64,000 nt of DNA, taken from Allobacillus saliphilus (lineage in GTDB: Bacteria > Bacillota > Bacilli > Bacillales > Alkalibacillaceae). Positions 26,225 through 34,496 of this stretch are shown here, one piece after another (position 1 is the first letter of the stretch; each line of letters starts with the position of its first letter). A program made the translations under genes and the position numbers. The notes beneath the pieces were generated by a model. The model ran no database searches. It saw only the letters and a list, made by a program, of their open reading frames with translations, and was not told the DNA's origin. The DNA lies in NCBI RefSeq assembly GCF_018138385.1, contig NZ_JAGSIE010000007.1:62001-126000 (forward strand), in the 5' to 3' direction.

Positions 26225-27076
26225 TTAAATTACTAGCAAAACACGATTTCCTGATGGGTCAACAGACACCCACTGTTCTCCTTCTTGTGAAACAGCTGTA
26301 CCGATTTTTTCTAATCGATTAACTGCTTCTTTGCGCGAGTCTTCTGATGGATACTTCACGGTGAATGCTTTAAGACCGGCGCCATTTTCTGGCATGGATG
26401 GAGCCCCAACGCCATTCCAGGTGTTAATTGCGATGTGATGATGGTAGTCTTCGGTTGAAAGAAACAGTGCTTGAGCACCAAACCGGTTCACCACATTGAA
26501 GCCTAGACCCTTCACATAAAATTCTTCTGCAGTTTGCATTTCAGAAACATGTAGGTGAAGATGTCCCATAACCGTATCGGACGGCATCCCCTGCGACAGT
26601 TCATTCTGAGAAGCATGTTTTAATAATTCATCGAAATCGAGTGGATCGACCGTCATATGAACCATTTCACCATTCCATGTCCAATCAGCTGGATCACGGT
26701 CGTAATACACTTCAATTCCATTGCCATCCGGGTCATTGAAGTAAAGTGCTTCGCTGACATCGTGATCAGAAGAACCAATAGGTATATTATTTCTGGAAAT
26801 ATGAACCACAAAATTCGCTAAATCCGCTTTCGTCGGCAGCAAAATGGCAAAGTGATACAAACCAGCTGTTCTTCCTTGCTTCGGTGTTACCCCTGAAGGT
26901 TGTTCAATGGTTAAGATTGCCGTCTCTCCATTAGCTGTTAAATTGGCAGTTGATGAAGTCTTGTCTAAAATATCAAATCCCAAAATCTTTTGATAGAATT
27001 CGATTGAACGATTTATATCGGTAACTTTAAGCTGGACATGCTCCACGAATGTGGCAGGCTGTTGATGAAATTTCAT
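26225..27076 (-). CDS. VOC family ring-cleavage dioxygenase-like protein (CatE type)
   Basis: 283 residues from ATG 27076, which follows GGAGG at 7 bases; the longer frame to 27151 has no ribosome site. Two vicinal-oxygen-chelate halves are visible: VEHVQLKVTDINRSIEFYQKILGF with YHFAILLPTKADL and DVSEALYFNDPDGNGIEVYYDR, then MGHLHLHVSEMQTAEEFYVKGLGF with YHHHIAINTW and SVDPSGNRVLLV. Metal ligands would be the His of the first strands and the Glu of GIEVYYDR. It resembles catechol 2,3-dioxygenase CatE of Bacillus, whose operon mates are also quinone/azo-detoxifying enzymes such as the FMN reductase next door. Substrate is inferred. Confidence 0.82.
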   Translation of the reverse strand: MKFHQQPATFVEHVQLKVTDINRSIEFYQKILGFDILDKTSSTANLTANGETAILTIEQPSGVTPKQGRTAGLYHFAILLPTKADLANFVVHISRNNIPIGSSDHDVSEALYFNDPDGNGIEVYYDRDPADWTWNGEMVHMTVDPLDFDELLKHASQNELSQGMPSDTVMGHLHLHVSEMQTAEEFYVKGLGFNVVNRFGAQALFLSTEDYHHHIAINTWNGVGAPSMPENGAGLKAFTVKYPSEDSRKEAVNRLEKIGTAVSQEGEQWVSVDPSGNRVLLVI

Positions 27077-27314
27077 TATATTTCCTCCTAAACAAACCAT
27101 CGAGACGAAGTTAGGCAAAACGCTCGATGGATGAAGTGGTTGTAAAGTCACTTTAAGTTACTTTCTGTAAGTAAGTATATTTTAGTAATTTAATTTTGTC
27201 AATACAAGTTTATCAAAAACTTCACTACGCCTGATATGTTTATGTGTAAGTAGGACTGGACGGCTTCGGACATCATTTATTTTGACCATCGTTAATCAAG
27301 CATGCCAAAAAATA

Positions 27315-27344
27315 CCGCTCAAGGTCATCCTAGACCTCAAGCGG
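27315..27344 (-). terminator. Terminator of the ABC exporter operon
   Basis: CCGCT-AGGTC and GACCT-AGCGG form a stem with two inner mismatches and a 6-nt loop, 15 bases after the permease stop; the minus strand continues TATTTTTTGG. Confidence 0.7.
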
Positions 27345-27358
27345 CATCACCATACAAT

Positions 27359-28303
27359 TTATTGATTAACGATATCTCTCTTATTAAAAAAGAGCCAAGC
27401 AAGCGCGACAAAGACTACAAAGTAGACAATCAGCATCGTAATGGAAAAGCCTAATGTCATGCCTTCAATTAATATATTGCCCGTTTCGTACATTTTCAAG
27501 TCCAAGTTTGCGAACAATAAATATTTTGACCATTCATATTGCGAAAAAATACCTGTAATTATATTTCCACCCATCAACAGGAAAATTCCAACACCGATGG
27601 CAATGGAGCTATTTTTAAAGATTGTTGAGATCATGAAAGCAAGTGTTGTCATCATAATCAAGTTGACGATTCGATAGCCATATTCAGACATCACTTCACC
27701 GACAATCGGCACATATTCGATTCCGTTTGCTGTCATGATGACGGTACTCGGGTTAAATCCTTCGAAGCCGAAAAATACCGCTCCTCCAAGCATTGAAACA
27801 AGAAATAGATAGATCATCGTAAATAACCCAAAAACGAATATTGCTATAAACTTGCTAAGTAAAATTATATTTCTTGATATAGGACGAATTAACAGTAATT
27901 TAATTGTTCCCCATTTGTACTCGTTTGATATAATACTTGAGCCAATGATAATTGTTAAGAGACTCACGATGGCAACGAGGCCTACATTTTCCAACGTATA
28001 TTGCCAAGCCCCATAATTTAATGGACGAATATCATTTTCCAATAAATATTCATTTTTCATAATTCGATCGTCATTAAAAGAGTATCCGAATTCTTCGTTA
28101 TCTTTATGGAGTGCCTCATTTTCTTCTTGTAGTTCTTCTTTCCAATTGTCTGTATATTCAGTTGGTTGAACATCGTCAAAGGATGAAATGATAATGGCAC
28201 CACCAACTGCGATCAAACCTAGAATAATATACATCACCCAAGTAGATTTTCGGATGTAAATTTTAAATAGTTCATTATATAAGAGACTGAAAAAATTACT
28301 CAA
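27359..28303 (-). CDS. ABC-2 type transporter permease
   Basis: A 314-residue membrane protein. After a short N-terminal segment (FFSLLYNELFKIYIRK) comes one span, a large acidic extracytoplasmic loop (about 45-95) and five further spans. The conserved cytoplasmic elbow ISNEYKWGTIKLLLIRPISR is the hallmark of ABC-2 permeases of the bacitracin/lantibiotic-immunity group. The start is TTG, five bases after GGGGGGAA, and overlaps the stop of the ATPase gene by eight bases. Together they form a drug- or peptide-export or immunity system; the substrate is unknown. Confidence 0.87.
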   Translation of the reverse strand: MSNFFSLLYNELFKIYIRKSTWVMYIILGLIAVGGAIIISSFDDVQPTEYTDNWKEELQEENEALHKDNEEFGYSFNDDRIMKNEYLLENDIRPLNYGAWQYTLENVGLVAIVSLLTIIIGSSIISNEYKWGTIKLLLIRPISRNIILLSKFIAIFVFGLFTMIYLFLVSMLGGAVFFGFEGFNPSTVIMTANGIEYVPIVGEVMSEYGYRIVNLIMMTTLAFMISTIFKNSSIAIGVGIFLLMGGNIITGIFSQYEWSKYLLFANLDLKMYETGNILIEGMTLGFSITMLIVYFVVFVALAWLFFNKRDIVNQ

Positions 28304-29219
28304 TGATATTCCCCCCTGTCAATTCAAGGAATTGGTCTTCCAATGATGGTTTGACACCTGTCACGCCATAGATGGTAACACCTGACTCAACAAGTTTGTT
28401 TACTACTTGCGGAATTGTCTCACGAGTCATCAATGAAACGAGTTGGCTACCTTCTTTTTCGGCTTTCAATTCAAGGCTTGCCAATACTTTTATCGCTTCC
28501 TCGGTTTCTTTCACATCCAAAACAACTTTAATTTCTGATTGATCAGCTTCTTCGCTGTCTTCCTTTACAGACTGCTCGGTAATGAGCTCACCATGTTTAA
28601 TGATTCCAATCCGGTCACACATGAGTTCAATTTCTGATAACAAATGACTGGAAATCATAACAGCCACATTGTCTTCGACTGCCAATCTTCTAATGTAATC
28701 ACGGATTTCACGAATTCCAGCCGGATCCAAACCGTTCGTCGGTTCATCAAGAATCAACACAGCAGGTTTATGTAAAATCGCTTGAGCAATCCCTAAACGC
28801 TGACGCATTCCAAGTGAATACTTACTGACCTTTTCATCAATGGCTTGATCTAAGCCAACGAGAGTAATCACTTCCTCCACTCGCCCTTTTGGCACATCAT
28901 CATACATCCGGGCAAAATGGCTTAGATTTTGACGCCCTGTCATAAACGGATACATCTCAGGGTTCTCAACAATTGCACCTAAATTCCGAGCTGCATCCTT
29001 GTACTCTTTTTCAATACTTTTTCCTAAAACCTTGATTTCGCCATCGGTCAAGTCCATTAAGCCAACGATCATTCGGATGGTTGTTGTTTTCCCTGCTCCA
29101 TTTGGTCCGATAAAACCATACACTTCTCCTTGACGGATTGTTAAGTTAACATCTTTGATGATTTCTTTGTTTTTGATTTTTTTCCTGACGTTCGTTAGTT
29201 CCAATGCAACGTTACTCAT
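28296..29219 (-). CDS. ABC transporter ATP-binding protein (BcrA type)
   Basis: 307 residues from ATG 29219, just after GGGGAGAGG. Walker A GPNGAGKTTTIR, Q-loop VENPEMYPFMTGRQNL, signature YSLGMRQRLGIAQAIL, Walker B VLILDEPTNGLDPAGI, switch SSHLLSEIELMCDRIGII. The C-terminal 80 residues (VKETEEAIKVLASLELKAEK and onward) are the DUF4162-like tail seen in BcrA/NatA-type exporters. It powers the permease encoded directly downstream. Confidence 0.92.
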   Translation of the reverse strand: MSNVALELTNVRKKIKNKEIIKDVNLTIRQGEVYGFIGPNGAGKTTTIRMIVGLMDLTDGEIKVLGKSIEKEYKDAARNLGAIVENPEMYPFMTGRQNLSHFARMYDDVPKGRVEEVITLVGLDQAIDEKVSKYSLGMRQRLGIAQAILHKPAVLILDEPTNGLDPAGIREIRDYIRRLAVEDNVAVMISSHLLSEIELMCDRIGIIKHGELITEQSVKEDSEEADQSEIKVVLDVKETEEAIKVLASLELKAEKEGSQLVSLMTRETIPQVVNKLVESGVTIYGVTGVKPSLEDQFLELTGGNIIE

Positions 29220-29451
29220 AACCTCTCCCCTTAAAATCATTCTTCATCTTTAGACGATTGAAACATTGAAAAGTTTCAAATCATCAAACAAAACCATTTT
29301 ACCATAATGTGGTTCATTTAAAGATACCTTTTCAAAAAATTTAATTATTTTGATCTTCAAACAGGTTATTTCTAAGCAAAGAACAAAATGTGTTAATCTT
29401 TAGGGTGATGATTATACTAAAAATTACATAGATTTGAGGTTTGAACTACCC

Positions 29452-30519
29452 ATGAAAAAATACAGAATCAATCCGGACAATGGTTTGGAATTCGGCATTT
29501 ACACATTAGGCGACCATCTTCCAAACCCGCACACAAGCGAACGCATTTCTAATCAACAACGAATCAATGAAATTATTGAGTTTGCCCAATTGGCAGAGCA
29601 AGCAGGAATTGATTTTTTCTCAGTCGGAGAAAGTCATCAAGATTATTTCACGACACAAGCACATTCTGTCGTGTTGGGAGCCATTGCTCAAGCAACAGAA
29701 AAAATAAAGATCGCCAGCTCTTCAACGATCATTAGTACGCTCGATCCGGTTCGTGTGTACGAGGATTTTTCAACGATCGATTTAATTTCTGATGGGCGTA
29801 CGGAAATCATTGCCGGAAGAGCTTCACGAGTAGGTAATTTTGAACTGCTCGGCTATAGCCTCCGAGACTATGAAGCACTATATGAAGAAAAGTTCGATTT
29901 ACTTCAATTAATTAACGAAAATGAAGTGGTCAATTGGGAAGGTGAGTATCGGGCGCCATTGCGAGATGCGAAAGTGATTCCCCGACCAAAAGAAGGATGG
30001 TTGCCCATTTGGCGTGCAGTCGGCGGTCCTCCTGGTAGTGCAATGAAAGCTGGGAGGGCAGGTGTACCAATGTTCTTGGCGACTCTTGGTGGACCAGCAA
30101 CTTCTTTTAAGCACTCCATCGATGTTTACCGCGAAGCAGCAGCCAACAATGGTCATAATCCAGATGACCTTCCAGTTGCAACTGCGGGATTATTTAATGT
30201 TGCAGAGACAACACAGAAAGCAATGCAAGAAGTCTACCCACATATCAATGAAGGGATGAAACTGACCAACGGCCAAGGATTTTCTAAACAGCACTTCGCT
30301 CAAGGCGCAGACAAGCGGGATGTGTTAAACGTAGGTAGTCCTCAAGAAATCATTGAGAAAATTTTATATCAGCATGAATTATTCGGCCATCAACGTTACA
30401 TTGCTCAAATGGATTTTGGCGGCGTTACGCTTGATCAATTGAAAGAAAAGGTTGAAATGATTGGGAGTGAGATTATGCCCGCAATTAAAAAATATACATC
30501 GAAACGAGCGGAGGATTAA
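29452..30519 (+). CDS. LLM class flavin-dependent monooxygenase
   Basis: A luciferase-like TIM-barrel monooxygenase of about 355 residues from ATG 29452 (GAGG 14 bases upstream; a TTG at 29434 coincides with the ribosome site). Typical segments: LEFGIYTLGDHLPNP, AEQAGIDFFSVGESHQ, VVLGAIAQATEKIKIASSSTIISTLDPVRVYEDFSTIDLISDGRTEIIAGRAS and PIWRAVGGPPGSAMKAGRAGVPMFLATLGG. Such enzymes use reduced FMN and O2 to oxidise small organic molecules. A flavin reductase-like gene starts four bases after its stop, which fits a two-component monooxygenase. The substrate is unknown. Confidence 0.88.
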   Translation: MKKYRINPDNGLEFGIYTLGDHLPNPHTSERISNQQRINEIIEFAQLAEQAGIDFFSVGESHQDYFTTQAHSVVLGAIAQATEKIKIASSSTIISTLDPVRVYEDFSTIDLISDGRTEIIAGRASRVGNFELLGYSLRDYEALYEEKFDLLQLINENEVVNWEGEYRAPLRDAKVIPRPKEGWLPIWRAVGGPPGSAMKAGRAGVPMFLATLGGPATSFKHSIDVYREAAANNGHNPDDLPVATAGLFNVAETTQKAMQEVYPHINEGMKLTNGQGFSKQHFAQGADKRDVLNVGSPQEIIEKILYQHELFGHQRYIAQMDFGGVTLDQLKEKVEMIGSEIMPAIKKYTSKRAED

Positions 30520-30523
30520 AGCT

Positions 30524-31090
30524 ATGAAAGTTGTTACCTTATCCGGCTCCATCGTCGGTTCAAAAACACGAACGGCTATAGATTATACCGTTCAATCACT
30601 TAAAGAAAAATACCCAAAGCATACAGTGACACTAGTCGACTTAGCGGATTACGATATTCATTTCAGCGACGGTAGAAATTATCTGGATTACGAGGGAGAT
30701 ACAAAATACGTAACACAAACCATCATGAATGCTGATGCAATTATATTCGGAACACCCATTTTCCAGGCTTCCATTCCAGCGACGTTGAAAAACATCTTTG
30801 ATTTACTCCCAGTCGATGCGTTGCGGGATAAGGTCGTCAGTATGTTGGCAACAGCCGGCTCATCGAAACATTTTCTCACTCCTGAACACCATTTAAAGCC
30901 GATTTTAGGCTACATGAAGGCTCAGGTCGTTCAGTCTTATGTATTTATCGAAGAAAAAGATTTCGACCAGAAAAAAATCATTAATGACGATGTCTATTTT
31001 CGGATTGACCGGCTGGTTGAGGACACCGTGATTTTAGCTGACACGTATCAAAAGATAAAGGAAGAAGACGACAAGAAGTATGATTTTTAG
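30524..31090 (+). CDS. NADPH-dependent FMN reductase, probable partner of the LLM monooxygenase
   Basis: 188 residues from ATG 30524, preceded by GGAGG inside the end of the upstream gene. A flavodoxin fold with the phosphate loop TLSGSIVGSKTRTAIDY, the strand-loop ADAIIFGTPIFQASIPATLKNIFDLLP and SMLATAGSSKHFLTPEHHLKPILGYM. These match the SsuE/MsuE type of FMN reductase that feeds reduced FMN to a luciferase-like monooxygenase. The four-base gap to the LLM gene supports that role. The C-terminal helix is long and charged. Confidence 0.87.
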   Translation: MKVVTLSGSIVGSKTRTAIDYTVQSLKEKYPKHTVTLVDLADYDIHFSDGRNYLDYEGDTKYVTQTIMNADAIIFGTPIFQASIPATLKNIFDLLPVDALRDKVVSMLATAGSSKHFLTPEHHLKPILGYMKAQVVQSYVFIEEKDFDQKKIINDDVYFRIDRLVEDTVILADTYQKIKEEDDKKYDF

Positions 31091-31168
31091 TTTACTTCGC
31101 TTAGTCTTCGAATATAGAAGTATTCTGAATTAGTTGCCTAAACTTGCTAGAGATTAATTGAAGCCAAA

Positions 31169-31199
31169 AAACGCACAGAAAGAGTTTCCTGTGCGTTTA
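31169..31199. terminator. Bidirectional terminator between flavin reductase and response regulator genes
   Basis: AAACGCACAG and CTGTGCGTTT form a perfect 10-bp stem with an 11-nt loop; a run of six T follows on the minus strand. The genes are convergent. Confidence 0.88.
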
Positions 31200-31221
31200 C
31201 GTATTTATAATATGAGCCGAG

Positions 31222-31905
31222 TTACTCTGCAACAAACCGGTATCCCATTCCTCGAACCGTTTGTATTCGTTTTGGGTGACTCGAATCTACTTCAATTTTT
31301 TTACGTAGCTTTTTAATATGAGCATCTATCGTCCGGTCCATCACTGTTTGATCAGCAAAAGGGTAGAGCTGATTAATCAAATCCTCCCTCGTCACAACGA
31401 CATTGGGGTTTTCCATAAAATAAAAGAGTAATTGAAACTCATGCTTGGTTAAGGTTAATTTTTTATCAAATAACAGCACTTCGCCTTTACGTGGTTTGAT
31501 ACACAAACCATCATGGATAATTTTTTGACAAAATTGTCCTGTCCGTCGTAGTACCGCTTCCACATGAGCCAGCAATTCTTCTGGGTCAAATGGTTTAACT
31601 AAATAATCATCTGCTCCCAATCTCAACCCATTAATTCTATCTTCCGTACTTGCCTTTGCCGATAACATAATAATTGAAACTTCATTCCGCTCTTGTTTAC
31701 GCACCCACTGGCAAACTTCTTCACCAGACAATTTAGGTAGCATCAAATCTAGTATAATCATACAAGGGTGCTCTCTCAAAAAAACTTCCTTTGCTTCTTC
31801 CCCATCCGCCGCTTCAACGACAAAATACCCGTTTTCTAACAAAATATTTTTAACTAACTTTCGATTGACCGGATCATCTTCAACTACCAAAATGGTTTGG
31901 TTCAA
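31222..31905 (-). CDS. OmpR/PhoB-family response regulator without a visible kinase
   Basis: 227 residues. The receiver domain has the acidic pair EDD (9-11), the phospho-acceptor Asp in MIILDLMLPKLSG, the Thr/Ser in IMLSAKAS and Lys in DYLVKPFDPEEL. A winged-helix DNA-binding domain follows (LTKHEFQLLFYFMENPNVVVTREDLI ... IDAHIKKLRKKI ... IQTVRGMGYRF). The start is TTG after GAGGTG. It is 36 bases downstream of the ResA-like gene on the same strand, and no histidine kinase gene is adjacent. The DxxxK order is intact, so it should be phosphorylated, by a kinase encoded elsewhere. Confidence 0.92.
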   Translation of the reverse strand: MNQTILVVEDDPVNRKLVKNILLENGYFVVEAADGEEAKEVFLREHPCMIILDLMLPKLSGEEVCQWVRKQERNEVSIIMLSAKASTEDRINGLRLGADDYLVKPFDPEELLAHVEAVLRRTGQFCQKIIHDGLCIKPRKGEVLLFDKKLTLTKHEFQLLFYFMENPNVVVTREDLINQLYPFADQTVMDRTIDAHIKKLRKKIEVDSSHPKRIQTVRGMGYRFVAE

Positions 31906-31941
31906 TAGTATTCACCTCAAGCTCATTATAATGAAAGAGTT

Positions 31942-32514
31942 CTATTGAATCTTCCCTAATGCTTGAAGCATAAAGTCGTAATTCATCGCGCCTTGTACGA
32001 CATAAGCTGTCCGGCCTTCAGAATCTATAATATACGAAGTAGGATAGGCAGTAATTTGAAAATGGTTCGTCACTTTACCTTCCTCATCCATTAAAACTGG
32101 AAAGGTCATTTCAAATTCTTCAACAAAATCAATGACACCTTCTCGGCTATCTTCTGAAGCGGTCATATTAATAGCTAGAATTTCTACATCTTCATTATCG
32201 TATAACTTTTGAAAATCAGGTATTTCTGCTCGACAAGGTGGACACCACGTCGCCCAAAAATTTAAGATTACAGGTTTGCCTCGATAATCAGACAGTCGTA
32301 CCGTTTCACCTTTTGTAGTTTGTAACTTAACGTCTGGTGCATATTGTCCTTGTTTGATACCCGTTCCAGCTTTTTGATCTGGTTCATCTAATTCAGGATA
32401 GATGACTACCTTTTCTCCATCTTGATCAGCCGTATCATCTGATGAATCGATAAAATCATATACCGCAAAACCTACCATTAGTACCACGACAACAAGTAAA
32501 ATCCATTTTTTCAT
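31942..32514 (-). CDS. ResA/StoA-like membrane-anchored thiol-disulfide oxidoreductase
   Basis: 190 residues: one N-terminal membrane anchor (WILLVVVVLMVGFAVYDFI), an acidic linker, and a TlpA/ResA-type thioredoxin fold with active site NFWATWCPPCRAEIP and cis-Pro in TAYPTSYIID. The central residues CPPC match StoA and differ from ResA (CEPC). The enzyme works outside the membrane and takes electrons from CcdA, encoded directly upstream, to reduce disulfides in apocytochrome c or, in spores, in cortex-synthesis proteins. It is 15 bases downstream of ccdA. Confidence 0.9.
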   Translation of the reverse strand: MKKWILLVVVVLMVGFAVYDFIDSSDDTADQDGEKVVIYPELDEPDQKAGTGIKQGQYAPDVKLQTTKGETVRLSDYRGKPVILNFWATWCPPCRAEIPDFQKLYDNEDVEILAINMTASEDSREGVIDFVEEFEMTFPVLMDEEGKVTNHFQITAYPTSYIIDSEGRTAYVVQGAMNYDFMLQALGKIQ

Positions 32515-32529
32515 ACAAGATAACCTCCA

Positions 32530-33288
32530 TTAGCCAAGATTTTCCATCCAAGTGCCTTCGATTAGGTCCAGTAGGAATCCGGAGATTTGAGGCATCCAAC
32601 CGAAGAATAGGACGAGCCCCATCGCAATCATGAAAACCGCGCCAACCTTCATAATGATTCCGCTATATTTAACAATCCATCTTGTCGATCCTAGGAAGAA
32701 TGTCAACACAAGGAACGGTATGATGAAACCTATTACATAAAAAACCGTATATAAGATTCCTTGTCCTGGATCACTTGCCGCGAGCAATAAGATTGAACCG
32801 AAGATTGGTCCGATACACGGTGTCCAACCAGCAGCAAAACCGAGACCGATTAAGAATGTTCCTAAAAATCCCGCTGGTTTCTTTGTATAATGTATACGCT
32901 TTTCTTTCATCAATGTTGGAATGTTAATCCATCCAGCAACAAAGAAACCCATAAAAATAATGAATACGCCGGCGATCCGTTGAATAAGCAAGCCAGATTC
33001 GCCAACGAGCAATTCTTGTGCCCACTGTCCTAAGAAAGAAGCACTCGCGCCAAGTGCAATAAAGACGAGTGAAACACCTGACAAGAAGAAAATGGAATGA
33101 CTGAGCAACTGTTTACGAATTTTACTCGTATGATTTCCTTGTAATTCCTTTACGCTAATTCCTGTAATATATGATAAATAAGCCGGAAAAATCGGTAGCA
33201 CACAAGGGGATAAAAATGATAACGCTCCTGCGCCGATTGCCATTAAGATTCCGACTAATACAAACGTATCTGTTTCAATTCCGCCCAT
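32530..33288 (-). CDS. ccdA: Cytochrome c biogenesis protein CcdA (thiol electron transporter)
   Basis: About 252 residues, six membrane spans, with the redox Cys in LSFLSPCVLPIFPAYLSYITG and in FAAGWTPCIGPIFGSILL. CcdA passes reducing equivalents from cytoplasmic thioredoxin across the membrane to ResA-like proteins. I prefer the ATG at 33288, which overlaps the TAA of the upstream gene (TAATG), a sign of coupled translation; a GTG at 33300 is also in frame. Confidence 0.93.
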   Translation of the reverse strand: MGGIETDTFVLVGILMAIGAGALSFLSPCVLPIFPAYLSYITGISVKELQGNHTSKIRKQLLSHSIFFLSGVSLVFIALGASASFLGQWAQELLVGESGLLIQRIAGVFIIFMGFFVAGWINIPTLMKEKRIHYTKKPAGFLGTFLIGLGFAAGWTPCIGPIFGSILLLAASDPGQGILYTVFYVIGFIIPFLVLTFFLGSTRWIVKYSGIIMKVGAVFMIAMGLVLFFGWMPQISGFLLDLIEGTWMENLG

Positions 33289-33935
33289 TAGTTCTCCCAC
33301 CTTTTACGTTTCAATAAGATCAATGAAAACATCACTACAAAAAACACACCAATAAACCAAGGCTTCATCAAATAATCGAATAAGGTGACAAATGGTTGGA
33401 TCAATGTAAGTGCCAACATACCAGCAGACCAACCGGTTACCATCACCATCAGCAATAAATCAACCGACACTTTTTCATGCATCCAGTAATAACTAACAAT
33501 TAACAAACCTGATAATACAATGTTTCCAATCACAAACGAATCATCCATGACTGTGAGCTGCAAAAACTCAAAAAGAAACACGCTAATCAAAAAGACAGGG
33601 ATAAAGGTAAGCACCAAAGGGATAACCTGTAATTTTCCCCGATAGGATTGAATTGCAATTGTTATTACCGTAAATAAAGTAGCTACATAAAAAGCCTCTC
33701 CATTACTAGGATAAGCCAAAACAGCTAGTGGGTCTTCGAGGAAGAGTGACAGATTGAGTAAAATTTTAGCTAACCAGATATAAAGAACGAAATTTACAAG
33801 CTGTGAGGTCAGGTCATCCAGTTGTTTTCGTTTATCTTCCTTAGAGGCATTCGTCATTATGTAGTAAATTGCAATGGCAACAATCATCGAAATGACAATC
33901 ATTGCAATTGAATAAATTTTCGTTGTGAGTATCAT
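33288..33935 (-). CDS. Multi-span membrane protein in the ccdA operon, unknown function
   Basis: 215 residues from ATG 33935, eight bases after GGAGG; the frame is open to 34046 but the added part has no ribosome site and runs into the repeat array. Six or seven predicted membrane segments (IYSIAMIVISMIVAIAIYYIM first, FIGVFFVVMFSLILL last) with a conserved-looking LAKILLNLSLFLEDPLAVLAYPS loop. No Cys pair, so it is not a CcdA-like redox carrier. It is the first gene of the operon and is translationally coupled to ccdA. The position suggests a role in the same disulfide/cytochrome pathway. Confidence 0.75.
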   Translation of the reverse strand: MILTTKIYSIAMIVISMIVAIAIYYIMTNASKEDKRKQLDDLTSQLVNFVLYIWLAKILLNLSLFLEDPLAVLAYPSNGEAFYVATLFTVITIAIQSYRGKLQVIPLVLTFIPVFLISVFLFEFLQLTVMDDSFVIGNIVLSGLLIVSYYWMHEKVSVDLLLMVMVTGWSAGMLALTLIQPFVTLFDYLMKPWFIGVFFVVMFSLILLKRKRWEN

Positions 33936-34037
33936 GCTTAGCTCCTCCAATGGAACGTCTACTATTGAGTATATAGTGACACTGTGAAAATTTGATGAAA
34001 TTATGGAATTTAATTTGAAAAAATCTACCCGGCTCTC

Positions 34038-34401
34038 TCTATACACCCGAACGAACGAGAATTTTTCTCGGAAAGTCTTATAGAGAAGTTCTATTCACCC
34101 CAATGAACTGGTTTTTTGCTCGAAACGTCTTATAGAACCGTTCTATTCGACCGAACGAACCAAATTCTTGCTCGAAACGTCTTATAGAGGCGCTCTATTC
34201 GACCGAACGAACTGGTTTTTTGCTCGAAACGTCTTATAGAATCTTTCTATTCGACCGAACGAACCAAATTTTTGCTCGAAACGTCTTATAGAACCGCTCT
34301 ATTCGACCAAACGAACCAAAATTTTACTCAGAACGTCTTATAGAACCGCTCTATTCGACCGAACCAACCAAAATTTTACTCAGAAGGTCTTATAGAATTA
34401 T
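34038..34401 (+). repeat. Tandem array C: seven 52-bp units with internal dyad
   Basis: Units begin TCTAT at 34038, 34090, 34142, 34194, 34246, 34298 and 34350, always exactly 52 bases apart. The consensus starts TCTATTCGACCGAACGAAC and ends GCTCGAAACGTCTTATAGA plus about five variable bases. The ends of each unit (TCTATTCGAC and GTCTTATAGA) are an imperfect inverted repeat, so each could fold into a hairpin of about 48 bases. The array starts 100 bases upstream of the ccdA-operon start codon. Confidence 0.9.
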
Positions 34402-34434
34402 AAAAATGATTATACTTAATAAAAAAGCGTAAAA

Positions 34435-34479
34435 AATCGCCCAATCATAGAATAGCAAACGCTACACGATTGGGCGATT
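34435..34479 (-). terminator. Terminator of marR-MATE operon
   Basis: AATCGCCCAATC and GATTGGGCGATT form a perfect 12-bp stem with a 21-nt loop; the minus strand continues TTTTTACGC. It is 18 bases after the MATE stop. Confidence 0.88.
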
Positions 34480-34496
34480 AATTGAACTTATATGAC

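Noticed and set aside
33936-34046. N-terminal extension of the ccdA-operon membrane protein
   Set aside because: It reads into array C and lacks a ribosome site; the ATG at 33935 has GGAGG at the right distance.
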